Below are positions 1 through 9,324 of a stretch of DNA of 64,000 nucleotides, in pieces (position 1 is the stretch's first letter; every line of letters starts with the position of its first letter). A program made the position numbers and the translations under genes. The notes below the pieces were generated by a model. The model ran no database searches, had not been told where the DNA came from, and saw nothing but the letters and a program-made list of their open reading frames with translations. Source of the DNA: Legionella_C sp048541585 (GTDB lineage Bacteria; Pseudomonadota; Gammaproteobacteria; Legionellales; Legionellaceae); contig NZ_CP183303.1 of the NCBI RefSeq assembly GCF_048541585.1, positions 1,798,001 to 1,862,000 on the forward strand. The letters run 5' to 3'.

Positions 1-611
1 ATTATAGGAATTGTTGGCAATTCTTCTTTTATTCGATAAACATAATCATAATGTAGCGGGGGGATAGTTCGGTTTTGCTTAGGGCTTAAACCTTTAAGCC
101 AAGCTTTTCTTGCATGCACAATGATTTTATCGCAGCCTGCCGCAACTAATTTATGAACAAAATTTGCGAAAAATTCATAGCTGTCTTGCTGGTCAATGCC
201 AATACGAGTTTTGGCTGTTATAGGAATATTTACTGCCTGCTTCATAGCCGCAATACAATTAGCGACATGGTCTGCTTCAGCCATTAGACACGCACCCATA
301 CGGCCTGATAGAACTCTATCACTTGGACAACCCAAATTTAAGTTTACTTCATTATAATCAAAATCTGCCGCAAGTTTGGCACAAGTAACTAAAGCTTCTT
401 TATCGGCGCCACCAAGTTGCAAAGCCAACGGACGCTCCATTGGTGAAAAATGCAAACAACGGTTTGGATTGTGTTTTATAGCAGCTACAGTTTGCATGTC
501 AGTATACAATAATGCAGAAGGCGCAATAAGTCGCATTAAGACACGGAAATGAGTATAGCTCCAATCAATCATTGGAGCTATTGCTAGTGGTGATAGAAGC
601 GCATTAGTCAT
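1..611 (-). CDS. dusA: tRNA-dihydrouridine synthase A, 3' end beyond the window
   Basis: The protein would reduce uridines in the D-loop of tRNAs using FMN and NADPH in the cytosol. About 203 N-terminal residues are in the window, starting from ATG at 611. They show the TIM-barrel start with LAIAPMIDWSYTHFR, the segment NLNLGCPS that carries the catalytic cysteine of the Dus family, the KTRIGID strand, and KAWLKGLSPKQNR followed by IPPL, which is typical of the DusA subgroup rather than DusB or DusC. The reading frame is intact up to position 1, so the gene is cut by the window, not broken. It lies downstream of recJ on the same strand with a 193-base gap holding a palindromic repeat, so it probably has its own promoter. 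Confidence 0.93.
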   Translation of the reverse strand, partial: MTNALLSPLAIAPMIDWSYTHFRVLMRLIAPSALLYTDMQTVAAIKHNPNRCLHFSPMERPLALQLGGADKEALVTCAKLAADFDYNEVNLNLGCPSDRVLSGRMGACLMAEADHVANCIAAMKQAVNIPITAKTRIGIDQQDSYEFFANFVHKLVAAGCDKIIVHARKAWLKGLSPKQNRTIPPLHYDYVYRIKEELPTIPI

Positions 612-713
612 GTAAGAATACGAACAACAAATAATAAAATTCTATTATAATCTATTTTAGAATTAAAAAGGGATTTTATAATAAATCACATAGTGCCAAC
701 TTAGGGCCTTAAT

Positions 714-739
714 GTAGGTTGGGCCAAGGCCCAACTTAC
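714..739. repeat. REP-like palindrome (GTAGGTTGGGC family)
   Basis: GTAGGTTGGGCC at 714-725 pairs with GGCCCAACTTAC at 728-739 (12 bp, one mismatch, two-base loop). The same sequence recurs at 60406-60431, and half-copies occur near 3390, 3520, 9057 and 9297. It lies between dusA and recJ, where it could act as a weak terminator hairpin, but no T-run follows in either direction. Confidence 0.75.
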
Positions 740-804
740 GCTGCTATTTGATTTGTTATAAATTTTAACAATATTGATTTATTATTTTACCAGAAAGCCA
801 TAAA

Positions 805-2538
805 TTATACTATAGCTTTTATTGCTGTTACCAGTAACTGCAGTTTTGAGCGACCTTGAAAGCTATTTACATCTAATTTATAGGCAATATGAACTTTTTT
901 GGCTCTATAATTAGGCCAGCTTGTCAAATCCACATTAAAAACTATCGCATCAAGAGGCTCGCCGCCTATACTATGGACCAGAGTTAATTTAAGGTGATGC
1001 TGACCTACTAAGCGTTGTTCTAATATTTCAAACTCATTATCGAAGCAAGGCTCAGGGAACTGTTGACCCCAAGGACCAGCTTGTTGCAATAGGGTTGCCA
1101 TTTCGAGGCTTAAATCATGAATTTCCAATGGTCCATCAGTTAATAATAATCCTTCACAATGAGAGATATCCATGTGTTTTTCAACTTCAGCAATAAATGC
1201 CTGTTGAAAACGATTAAAATTATCCGGATGTAAACTTAAGCCAGCAGCCATGGCATGACCACCAAATTTATTAATTAGTTCCGGATGGTTTTTATCAATT
1301 GCAGCGAGTACATCACGAATGTTTAGCGCCGCTATTGAGCGTGCTGAACCTTTTATCTCAGTTTCACTTACCACAGAAAAAACAATTACCGGCCGATGAT
1401 AACGATCTTTTAAGCGGCCAGCTAAAATACCGATAACCCCCTGATGCCAGGCAGGATCAACTAAGCATAAAGCAATAGGAAGCTGCTTATTATATTCAAT
1501 TTTTTGGGTTAATTGCTCAATGGCTCTAAGCGCCTGCTCTTTCATTTCTGCTTCAATAATACGCCGCTCTTGATTTAGTTCATCTAGATGTGCTGCTAAT
1601 TTTTTGGCGTGATTAAAATCCTCACATAACAAACATTCAATTCCTAAAGACATATCATCTAATCGGCCTGCGGCATTTAATCTGGGTGCAATCGCAAAAC
1701 CTAAATCACTTTCACGTAGGCGAAGCCCATCACGCTTTGTAATTTCTATTAGTGCTTTAATACCCGGCCTACATAAACCTTGGCGAATACGAGCTAATCC
1801 TTGATTAACTAGGATACGATTATTTTGATCAAGTGGCACCACATCAGCTACTGTTCCTAATGCCACCAGATCTAAAAATTGAGCCATATTAGGTTCAGGT
1901 AAAGACTGCTCGGCAAACCAGCCATGATTACTAAGATGCCTACGTAGGGCTAACATAACATAAAAAATAACCCCCACTCCTGCAATAGCCTTACTATGAA
2001 ATAAGTCATCTAGCTGATTTGGATTAACGATTGCACAAGCTTTTGGTAATACTTCTGCAGGTAAATGATGATCTGTAATAATGACATCAATTCCTGCAGA
2101 ATTAGCTGCATCGACACCTTCTAAGCTGGTAATACCGTTATCAACAGTGATAATTAAATTAGGCTGCCATTTTTTAGCAACTTCAATAATTGCCGGTGTT
2201 AAGCCATAGCCATATTCAAAGCGGTTAGGAACTAAATATTCGACAAATGCAGCACCCATAGTCCGTAAAGCAGATACCGCCAAAGCAGTAGAGGTTGCGC
2301 CATCTGCATCAAAATCACCAATAATTAATATTCGCTCGCCTAAACGCAGCGAACTTTCTAAACGTGCACAGGCTTTATCTATACCACTTAATTGGTTAAA
2401 AGGGAGTAAAGTCTGTAAGCGCTTGTCTAATTGCGTTTCATCAGTGATGCCACGAGCAGCATAAATACGTTGTAAAACAGGTGAAATATTGCCTAGGGCA
2501 GGTAGTGAATCCGGTAATTTCCTTTGTTTAATTAGCAT
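805..2538 (-). CDS. recJ: Single-stranded-DNA-specific exonuclease RecJ
   Basis: RecJ degrades single-stranded DNA 5' to 3' in recombination and mismatch repair. The 577-residue protein has the DHH-family signature in order: DFDADG with D75, D77 and D79, VDNG at 132-135 and DHH at 156-158. It continues with the DHHA1 part (GGHAMAAGLSL) and a C-terminal OB-like segment. Its length matches the usual 570-580 residues, so it is full length. Its start overlaps the end of the upstream rpfE-like gene by 11 bases, which indicates translational coupling in one transcript. The recJ/rpfE pairing is also known from Xanthomonas. Confidence 0.97.
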   Translation of the reverse strand: MLIKQRKLPDSLPALGNISPVLQRIYAARGITDETQLDKRLQTLLPFNQLSGIDKACARLESSLRLGERILIIGDFDADGATSTALAVSALRTMGAAFVEYLVPNRFEYGYGLTPAIIEVAKKWQPNLIITVDNGITSLEGVDAANSAGIDVIITDHHLPAEVLPKACAIVNPNQLDDLFHSKAIAGVGVIFYVMLALRRHLSNHGWFAEQSLPEPNMAQFLDLVALGTVADVVPLDQNNRILVNQGLARIRQGLCRPGIKALIEITKRDGLRLRESDLGFAIAPRLNAAGRLDDMSLGIECLLCEDFNHAKKLAAHLDELNQERRIIEAEMKEQALRAIEQLTQKIEYNKQLPIALCLVDPAWHQGVIGILAGRLKDRYHRPVIVFSVVSETEIKGSARSIAALNIRDVLAAIDKNHPELINKFGGHAMAAGLSLHPDNFNRFQQAFIAEVEKHMDISHCEGLLLTDGPLEIHDLSLEMATLLQQAGPWGQQFPEPCFDNEFEILEQRLVGQHHLKLTLVHSIGGEPLDAIVFNVDLTSWPNYRAKKVHIAYKLDVNSFQGRSKLQLLVTAIKAIV

Positions 2539-3358
2539 TAACTAATCCTCTCCATAATTTATTCCACCAATGTTGTTTAACGGTTTGATAAGCTATATTA
2601 TTCCAAAACCAATTAACTGACTTACCTTGTAGTTGGTGTGTAAACTTATCATTGTCTAACTCGTTTGAATTTTTTAATAAAACAATACTTTTATTATTAA
2701 TAACCTGTGTAAAATCCAATGATTTCACTTGACTAGCAAAAACTAATAATAATTGTGCATCATTAGTTAAAATAGGCCTTTTTGAATTTAAAGAAAACTG
2801 CCCTTCACCATATAGCCATAACCCATTAATAGAAGGTTTTTCGTTTCGTAGATTATTATAAGCATGATTACTCAAAAACATTTGCAATTCTGTAAATAGA
2901 CGTTGCCAGTAAAGTGTTGTATCCATTTTTTCTATAAAAGGCATTAACGATTGGCGCATTATAAGTTGAACAGGCGGGCTATTTAATGATGGTTTATTAT
3001 CTACTTTAATTAGCCAAGTATAAGCATTGTGATAATAAAGAGAAATTTTTTCTTCTTTAAGGAAAGTAGCTACCTCATTAAACCACTTATGAGCTTCTTC
3101 CTCATTTAAATCTAGCTCATTGTTTGCAGCAATGATAAAAGCATCGTTATGGGTTGCTTGCCAATAAATTGGCGAAGCAACAAGCCATTGCCCTTCAAGC
3201 CTATGATACTGTCTTAAAAAATCGCCTAAAGGTGGCTTTTCTGGTTCATAGCCTAACACGTTTAAAAAATTTAATTCATAACTCGCCTGCGAGATTAAAG
3301 GTTTCGAATTTTCTGGCGCTATACCGGATTTATTATCATCATTGAGGATTACATCCAT
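2528..3358 (-). CDS. RpfE-type / phosphoglycerate-mutase-like conserved protein (COG4255-like)
   Basis: This 276-residue soluble protein has no signal peptide or membrane segment. The central block NGLWLYGEGQF (about residues 180-190) and the overall length fit the uncharacterised RpfE family (COG4255), related to cofactor-independent phosphoglycerate mutase-like proteins. Members often lie beside recJ, as here. The family name comes from the Xanthomonas rpf cluster, but no biochemical role is established and I infer none. The 11-base overlap with recJ implies co-expression. Family assignment rests on the short motif plus the recJ neighbour, so it is moderate. Confidence 0.62.
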   Translation of the reverse strand: MDVILNDDNKSGIAPENSKPLISQASYELNFLNVLGYEPEKPPLGDFLRQYHRLEGQWLVASPIYWQATHNDAFIIAANNELDLNEEEAHKWFNEVATFLKEEKISLYYHNAYTWLIKVDNKPSLNSPPVQLIMRQSLMPFIEKMDTTLYWQRLFTELQMFLSNHAYNNLRNEKPSINGLWLYGEGQFSLNSKRPILTNDAQLLLVFASQVKSLDFTQVINNKSIVLLKNSNELDNDKFTHQLQGKSVNWFWNNIAYQTVKQHWWNKLWRGLVNAN

Positions 3359-3386
3359 ATCTTATTACCTTTAAATCGCTTAATAG

Positions 3387-3541
3387 GGTAGGTTGGCCTT
3401 GGCCCAACAAATTAATCGGCATCCCGTAATCGTAGCCTGGGTGAAACGAAGTGCAACCCAGGTTTCAGCCCAACTGGCCTTCACCGAGGCTACATTTGCT
3501 ATAAAGCTTTTCATGGTCTATTGGGCTTAGCCTGACCTACC
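3387..3541. repeat. Cluster of REP-like palindromes between rpfE-like gene and alaC
   Basis: Three elements lie side by side. GTTGGCC at 3392-3398 faces GGCCCAAC at 3401-3408. CCTGGGT at 3436-3442 faces ACCCAGG at 3456-3462. A degenerate GGGCTTAGCCTGACCTACC lies at the right end, near 3522-3541. The outer ends (GGTAGGTTGG and the CCTACC end) are partly inverse to each other, so the block may be one composite mobile palindromic element. No gene is present in the 205-base gap. Confidence 0.6.
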
Positions 3542-3564
3542 TATCAGAGCATAGTAATTAATTT

Positions 3565-4758
3565 CTAAATTGCTTTTGCATAACCATCTCTTTTAAAAAG
3601 ATACTTTAAGTTCCTTAATGCCTGCCTTATGCGCTGGTTATTTTCAATTAAGCCAAAACGAACAAAACCATCACCTTGAGGCCCAAAGCCTATGCCCGGC
3701 GAAACAGCTATAAAAGCTTCTTTTAATAAGTATTTTGAAAATTCTAACGAACCTAGATGGCGATAAAAAGGTGGAATTTGAGCCCAGACAAACATAGTTG
3801 CTTTAGGTTTTTCTACATACCAACCTAACTCTTGCAAGCCTTCACATAAAACATTACGGCGTTTTTCGTATAGTTTACATATTTCTTTTACACAATCATC
3901 TGGACCTTCTAAAGCCGTAATAGCTGCAACTTGAATAGGAGTAAAAGTACCATAATCTAGATAAGATTTTATTCGTGTTAAAGCCGCTACTAATTCTTCA
4001 TTACCACAAGCAAAACCAACGCGCCAGCCAGGCATATTATACGATTTAGACAAAGAGTACGTTTCGATAGCAACATCAATAGCGCCAGGTACCTGTAAAA
4101 TGGAAGGCGCTTTGTAACCATCAAATACAATATCTGCATAAGCTAAATCATGAATAATCCAAATTTTGTGTCTTTTCGCTAAGGCTACCACCTCTACGAA
4201 AAACTCGTAATCTACACAATGAGTACTAGGATTGGCTGGAAAATTAAGAACTAGCGCTTTAGGACGTGGCCAAGTTTGCTCAATCGCCTCTTCAATAGCT
4301 TGTAAAAATTGTTGCTCTTCGCTTAACGGTATTTGTTTAACATTAGCGCCAGCAATAATAAAGCCATAAGTATGAATTGGATAAGCTGGATCAGGCACTA
4401 ATACTGTATCTCCAGGCCCACTTATAGCTAGTGCTAGATGAGCCAAGCCCTCTTTTGAGCCAATCGTTGTAAGTACCTGTTTTTCAGGGTCAAGATGAAC
4501 ATCATAGTTTCTTTTATACCAATTTGTCATTGCTAAACGTAAACGAGGAATACCTTTTGACATAGAATACCGATGGGTATCAGGGCGTTTTGCAGTTTCA
4601 ATTAACTTATTAACAATATGAGGCGGTGTAGGTTGATCAGGATTTCCCATACCAAAGTCAATGATGTCTTCGCCACGCGCTCGCGCTTCCGCCTTTAATT
4701 GTGTCAATGTATTAAATACATAAGGTGGCAGGCGTTTAATGCGCGAAAATTGACTCAT
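3565..4758 (-). CDS. alaC: Alanine-forming aminotransferase (AlaC type)
   Basis: A class I/II PLP-dependent aminotransferase, most likely glutamate-pyruvate transaminase, making alanine from pyruvate. The 397 residues start with IKRLPPYVF and DFGMGNPDQPTPPH, typical of AlaC/YfdZ proteins. PLP-contacting D204 is in HDLAYAD, the Schiff-base lysine K238 is in SLSKSYNMPGWRVGF, and the C-terminal arginine is in GDGFVRFGL. The length is normal for the family. It is a single gene divergent from the Mth938-like gene, with 53 bases between starts. Substrate specificity within the family (alanine or another amino acid) cannot be fixed from sequence alone. Confidence 0.88.
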   Translation of the reverse strand: MSQFSRIKRLPPYVFNTLTQLKAEARARGEDIIDFGMGNPDQPTPPHIVNKLIETAKRPDTHRYSMSKGIPRLRLAMTNWYKRNYDVHLDPEKQVLTTIGSKEGLAHLALAISGPGDTVLVPDPAYPIHTYGFIIAGANVKQIPLSEEQQFLQAIEEAIEQTWPRPKALVLNFPANPSTHCVDYEFFVEVVALAKRHKIWIIHDLAYADIVFDGYKAPSILQVPGAIDVAIETYSLSKSYNMPGWRVGFACGNEELVAALTRIKSYLDYGTFTPIQVAAITALEGPDDCVKEICKLYEKRRNVLCEGLQELGWYVEKPKATMFVWAQIPPFYRHLGSLEFSKYLLKEAFIAVSPGIGFGPQGDGFVRFGLIENNQRIRQALRNLKYLFKRDGYAKAI

Positions 4759-4780
4759 AATTTTACCTCTGTGTTATACT
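4750..4780 (+). promoter_or_regulatory. Candidate sigma-70 promoter for the Mth938-like gene
   Basis: TTGACT at 4750-4755 and TATACT at 4775-4780 are 19 bases apart. The second box has an extended -10 (TG at 4772-4773, one base before it). The start codon lies at 4812, giving a short leader of about 25 bases. The -35 overlaps the alaC start codon on the other strand. This is an inference from consensus match only. Confidence 0.4.
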
Positions 4781-4811
4781 GGAAATAGTACTTTTTAATA
4801 CTGAAATAAAT

Positions 4812-5180
4812 ATGCATATTAGTTTAGAAAATAGTGACCAATACGCAATTCAAGGTTACAGCGAAACAGAAATCAAAATTGACTCCATTATTTACCAAAA
4901 TAATGTTGTAGTAAGTAAATATGGCGTCATAGATAATTGGAATTTACCTACTATTCAACACTTAAATGATGAAAACATAGCACCTTTACTATTGCATAAA
5001 CCAAATATAATTATTATTGGACATACTCTATTAGGTAAATTTGCTCCTATTTCATTGTTACAAAATTTATCAAACCAACGCATTAGCCTTGAATCAATGT
5101 CAATTGGTGCAGCCTGTCGCACTTATAACATTTTACTAAGCGAACAACGTGAAGTAGCTTTAGGAATCATTTTAACATAA
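4812..5180 (+). CDS. Mth938-like domain protein (DUF498 / NDUFAF3-related)
   Basis: This 122-residue protein matches the Mth938-like fold, which includes mitochondrial complex I assembly factor NDUFAF3 and bacterial COG3737. Seen here are the N-terminal ISLENSDQYAIQGY strand pair, the I-I-I-G-H core (NIIIIGHTLLGKF) and the GAACRTYNILLSEQREVALGIIL C-terminal segment, whose conserved cysteine-containing turn precedes the last helix and strand. The size is normal. The bacterial role is not established; a link to respiratory complex assembly is only by analogy. It is a single gene with an extended -10 promoter just upstream. The 270 bases downstream hold no convincing gene. Confidence 0.82.
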   Translation: MHISLENSDQYAIQGYSETEIKIDSIIYQNNVVVSKYGVIDNWNLPTIQHLNDENIAPLLLHKPNIIIIGHTLLGKFAPISLLQNLSNQRISLESMSIGAACRTYNILLSEQREVALGIILT

Positions 5181-5452
5181 TCAAAATTTGCGAAAAGCAT
5201 TCCTTCATGGTTTAGATAAAAAATGTTTGTAATAGATTGCTCTACCTACCATAAGACTGTACTTGACACATTTTTAAATGCAAAAAATACTTTAAAATAT
5301 TCGTGTAGATCACTACACTCAATTTTTAAGGTTTTTTTCATCCAAAATGAACTCATATCCAACAATAAATTAAGATTTAATACATCTAACCTGTGCTATT
5401 ACAACTGTTTTAACTAGGAAGGTTAGTCTTATTAAGTTGTTATTTGTAAAGC

Positions 5453-7669
5453 TTATACTTGTCGACGTGCTTCAAGTACGTTAGGAATCTGTTCTAACTT
5501 ATTTAAAAGCCGCGATAAGTTATTTAATCCATCTATTTCGACACTTAAGGTAATAAAAGCTGTGTTATCTTGCTTATTACTGTGGGTTTGTAAGGAATAA
5601 ACATGTGCACGTTCATTAGCAAGTAAAGACGTGATATCACGCAATAAATCCGGACGATTAAAGGCTTTTATTATAACATCAACGACATAATGATCCCGGG
5701 TTGTATTTCCCCAATTAACTTGAATAAAACGCTGTCGTTGTCTTTCACCTGCATGAATAATATTTGGGCAATCCTGCCGATGAATAGAAACACCACGACC
5801 AATGGTAATATATCCAATAACCTCATCACCTGGTAGAGGCTGGCAACAACGAGCCATACTGGTAAGTAGATTACCTACACCCTCAATTTGTAAATCACTG
5901 CCTCGCGAATCTGGAATGGGAAGAGGCTTTGTTTTAACTACCACTTGCTGTTCAGTACCCATCTCCTCTGCAGGTGATAAGCGATGAAGGATTTGTCCTA
6001 ACTTAATATCGCCTCGCCCTAAAGCTGCAAGTAAGTCGTCTAAACGCTTAAAGTTAAATGAGATAGCTACCTCATGTAAACGCTCCGCCTTAATACCTAA
6101 ATTTTTTAATTCTTTATCTAATATTTCTTGGCCCTCAGCACGATTCTTATCATAATCTTGCATTTTAAACCAGTGTAATACTTTAGCCTTAGCTCTAGAT
6201 GTTTTTAAGTAATTAAGGTGCGGATTAATCCAATCTCGAGATGGGCGCTCTTCCTTTCCTGTAAGAATTTCAATTCTGTCACCTGTCTTTAAAGCATAAG
6301 TTAATGGAACAATCGTACCATTGACTTTCGCACCTCGACATCGATGGCCAATTTGGCTATGAACATGATAGGCAAAATCAAGTGGTGTTACTCCTTTAGG
6401 TAAATCTAATACATCGCCATCTGGAGTAAACACATAAACACGCTCTTCCAAAAATTCTCTTTCCATGGCCTCTGGAACGCCACTTGTTGTAGCCATTTCC
6501 TTATGCCAAGCTAATACATCGCGTAGCCATTCAATTTTTCGTTCATGGCTTTCTTTACGGCTTACTCCACCTTCTTTATATTTCCAATGCGCAGCAACAC
6601 CCATCTCGGCTAAATCATGCATTTGAAAAGTTCGAATCTGTACTTCAAATACGCGCCCTTCAGGGCCTTCTACTGCTGTATGCAATGATTGATAGCCATT
6701 GGCCTTAGGATTTGTAATATAGTCATCAAATTCTGCGGGAATTTGTTTCCATAAGGAATGAACCATACCTAAAACATCATAACATTGATCAACCGTCTCA
6801 AGGAGTATCCTAACCGCAGTCGCATCATAGATTTCTTCTAAAGAAACATTTTTCCTAGTCATCTTACGATAGATACTATGAATATGTTTAGAGCGGCCGT
6901 AAACAGCGAAATGCTTAGCACCTGAAGCTTTAATTTTTTCATTAAGCTCCGCAACGATTAAGTCTACATATCGATCACGTTCTAAGCGCTTTGCTTTTAA
7001 ACCTTTAGCAATAAATTTATAATCATCAGGATGTAAATAGCGAAAAGCTAAATCCTCCATTTCCCATTTTATAGCCCCAATACCTAACCGATTGGCAAGT
7101 GGCGCATAAATATCCATTGCTTCGGTTGCTATTTGCTTGCGTAAAGCCTCTGGTAATTGTGCAGACGCGCGTAAAAGACACAAACGTTCAGCTAGCTTAA
7201 TTAACACAACTCGCGCATCATCGACCATGGCCAATAGCATTTTACGTATATTATCGAGTTGATGTTTATTATGCTGCTGATAAGTACTTAAAGGCTTTAA
7301 GTTGTTAATAGCATTCATTTTTTCAATGCCTATAACAAGCTTAGCAATAGAAGCACCACATTGTTCTTCTACATCATCTAACGATAAATCTGCATAATGA
7401 ACACTAACAAAAATAATAGCTGCAATTAAGGTCTCTTGATCGACCTCTAAATCAGCCAAAATATCAGCCATTAATAGGCCTTGTTGTAAGCAGGAGAAAC
7501 CTGCGTCAGTAGCATGATCACCACAAGCTAACTGGGTCAAGCTACAGGCATTTCTTATGCGATCTAAATCTTGAAAATAACCTTTTGAACCTAATTGCGA
7601 CAACCATTGTTCAACATCAATATGGCCATCTTCCGTAATCCAGGGTGTACTTTCTTTAACTTTAACCAT
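5453..7669 (-). CDS. relA: GTP pyrophosphokinase RelA
   Basis: Makes (p)ppGpp from ATP and GTP/GDP on ribosomes carrying uncharged tRNA. At 738 residues it is close to E. coli RelA. The N-terminal hydrolase-like region lacks the HD residues (FVSVHYADLS occupies the place), so it should be synthetase-only. The synthetase domain shows YGRSKHIHSIYRKM, the EFDD form of the EXDD motif that marks RelA rather than SpoT, and NGYQSLHTAV. It is followed by TGS (VYVFTPDGDVLDLPKG), a zinc-finger/CC segment (ARCCQPLPGD) and an ACT domain. It is three bases after rlmD, so the two are one operon, as in E. coli. No terminator-like hairpin was seen after the stop. Confidence 0.96.
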   Translation of the reverse strand: MVKVKESTPWITEDGHIDVEQWLSQLGSKGYFQDLDRIRNACSLTQLACGDHATDAGFSCLQQGLLMADILADLEVDQETLIAAIIFVSVHYADLSLDDVEEQCGASIAKLVIGIEKMNAINNLKPLSTYQQHNKHQLDNIRKMLLAMVDDARVVLIKLAERLCLLRASAQLPEALRKQIATEAMDIYAPLANRLGIGAIKWEMEDLAFRYLHPDDYKFIAKGLKAKRLERDRYVDLIVAELNEKIKASGAKHFAVYGRSKHIHSIYRKMTRKNVSLEEIYDATAVRILLETVDQCYDVLGMVHSLWKQIPAEFDDYITNPKANGYQSLHTAVEGPEGRVFEVQIRTFQMHDLAEMGVAAHWKYKEGGVSRKESHERKIEWLRDVLAWHKEMATTSGVPEAMEREFLEERVYVFTPDGDVLDLPKGVTPLDFAYHVHSQIGHRCRGAKVNGTIVPLTYALKTGDRIEILTGKEERPSRDWINPHLNYLKTSRAKAKVLHWFKMQDYDKNRAEGQEILDKELKNLGIKAERLHEVAISFNFKRLDDLLAALGRGDIKLGQILHRLSPAEEMGTEQQVVVKTKPLPIPDSRGSDLQIEGVGNLLTSMARCCQPLPGDEVIGYITIGRGVSIHRQDCPNIIHAGERQRQRFIQVNWGNTTRDHYVVDVIIKAFNRPDLLRDITSLLANERAHVYSLQTHSNKQDNTAFITLSVEIDGLNNLSRLLNKLEQIPNVLEARRQV

Positions 7670-7672
7670 ATT

Positions 7673-9004
7673 TCACCCCTTTTCAAATAAAGCAATAGAT
7701 TCAACATGTGCCGTATGAGGAAACATATCCATAACCCCTGCAGCTTTTAAATGATAACCCAGTTGATTTACTAGTACATCACTATCACGGGCTAAGGTAG
7801 CAGGATTACACGATACATAAACAATTCTATCGAGGTTTAAATGTGCTAATTGTTTAATAACTTCTAAGGCGCCAGAACGAGGTGGGTCTATTAAAACTTT
7901 ATTCACTTGATTAATAGGAAATTGGCTAAGGCCATCTGGCTTATCCAGGTTAGCAGAATAAAAAATGGTATTAGTAATGCCATTACTGTCAGCATTCAGT
8001 CTCGCCCTTAAAACCATAGCATCACTACCTTCAATACCAATAACTTGTGCACAACGCTTTGCAAGTGGTAGGGAAAAATTTCCCAAACCACAAAATAAAT
8101 CTAAGACAATATCATCTGATTTTAAATCCATTAATTGGATAGCTTGATTAATCATTAATTGATTTAGACTCGCATTAACTTGGGTAAAATCAGTTGGGTG
8201 AAATTTAAAAGTTAATTTCTCGCTTGATAATGTGTAAGTTAAAAAATCACTATCAGCTAGTGGGTAAAACCGGGTAACTGTTTGTGCATTCCCAGGTTGT
8301 AAGAAGATAACAAATTCATTTTCTTCTCCAAAAAGCCTTAGTTTATCACCATCAGCCTCAGATAAAGGCTCAAGGTTGCGTAGAATTAATGCTACTTGAG
8401 CATCACCAGCAGCCACTTCAATTTGGGCAATACTATGAGGATTATCTAGCGAATTAATTAATTGTTTTAAGGTATGTATATGTTTATCTACTTTAGTATT
8501 TAAAATGGGACATTGATTAATCTCGGCAATATAGCGTGGGTTACTTCTTTCTCTAAAGCCAACTAGACTTGTTTTTTTCTTTTCTACGTATCGGACACTT
8601 AAGCGCGCTTTATTACGATAATTCCAACTTAAACTAGCTAGAGGCTGTAAAACTATAGTTGGTTGAATATGAGCAATCCGTTGCAGTAAATCCAGCAGAA
8701 GCGTCTCTTTCTCTTGAATTTGCATTTGCTCATTTAAATGTTGTAAAGAACATCCGCCGCATATTTGATAATGAGGACAACGTGGCTCAGCACGCATACT
8801 AGAGGCTGTTAGCACAGTAACTGTTTTACCTTCATCAAAATCTTTTTTTATTTTAGTGTATTGAAAGCTTACTGTCTCGCCGGGTAATGCGCCTTCAATA
8901 AAGGTAATTTTTCCATTAATGCGTGCAATACCACGGCCATCATGACTAAATTTTTCAATTTGGGCGATTTGGGGGTCAAGAGCTAACTGGCGCTTATTTC
9001 TCAT
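7673..9004 (-). CDS. rlmD: 23S rRNA (uracil(1939)-C5)-methyltransferase RlmD
   Basis: Transfers methyl from SAM to U1939 of 23S rRNA. The 443 residues show an N-terminal TRAM domain (to about residue 65), the iron-sulfur cysteines C76, C82 and C85 (in CPHYQICGGC) with a fourth in NQCPIL, the SAM-binding VLDLFCGLGNFSLPLA, the DPPRSGA motif and the catalytic cysteine in YVSCNPATLARD. The order rlmD then relA, with a three-base gap, is conserved in gammaproteobacteria. Upstream lies a 320-base gap filled by a palindromic composite repeat, so the promoter must sit close to the start or inside that repeat. Confidence 0.95.
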   Translation of the reverse strand: MRNKRQLALDPQIAQIEKFSHDGRGIARINGKITFIEGALPGETVSFQYTKIKKDFDEGKTVTVLTASSMRAEPRCPHYQICGGCSLQHLNEQMQIQEKETLLLDLLQRIAHIQPTIVLQPLASLSWNYRNKARLSVRYVEKKKTSLVGFRERSNPRYIAEINQCPILNTKVDKHIHTLKQLINSLDNPHSIAQIEVAAGDAQVALILRNLEPLSEADGDKLRLFGEENEFVIFLQPGNAQTVTRFYPLADSDFLTYTLSSEKLTFKFHPTDFTQVNASLNQLMINQAIQLMDLKSDDIVLDLFCGLGNFSLPLAKRCAQVIGIEGSDAMVLRARLNADSNGITNTIFYSANLDKPDGLSQFPINQVNKVLIDPPRSGALEVIKQLAHLNLDRIVYVSCNPATLARDSDVLVNQLGYHLKAAGVMDMFPHTAHVESIALFEKG

Positions 9005-9056
9005 TATACAAACTCTAATTCAATATAAAACAAAACTAATTACTAAATAGTAACTT

Positions 9057-9306
9057 TAGGTTGGGCTTTGACCCATAGCTTTCACGCTAAGCAATTTTTG
9101 TAGTTGCACTTAGCTTCTTAAACCTTTACATGCTCAAAGCAGAGTTGCGTTTGAATTCTTTTTGGAACGTTGTTAGACATGGATGTCCAACATCGAGCCG
9201 CAAAGATGGTTTCGGCGATTCTAAAAAGGACTCAAACGCAACTTTGCCCGCTTTGCTCTAATCACTTGAACCCTTATCTAACAGCTATGAACTAAGGCCC
9301 AACCTA
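9057..9306. repeat. 250-bp composite inverted-repeat element between rluB and rlmD
   Basis: The outer arms are exact inverse copies: TAGGTTGGGC at 9057-9066 and GCCCAACCTA at 9297-9306. Inside is a second, longer imperfect inverted repeat of about 30 bp (left arm about 9135-9166, right arm about 9219-9255), sharing GTTGCGTTTGA and its complement. At the centre is a small hairpin with GACAT facing ATGTC, around 9176-9187. It codes for nothing and fills nearly the whole 320-base gap. The structure suggests a MITE-like or nested palindromic element. Confidence 0.7.
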
Positions 9307-9324
9307 CCTTAAGTTTAACAGAAC

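Noticed and set aside
5223..5417. 64-codon plus-strand frame after the Mth938-like gene
   Set aside because: No ribosome site, low-complexity AT-rich content and a composition of a random frame; there is no support.
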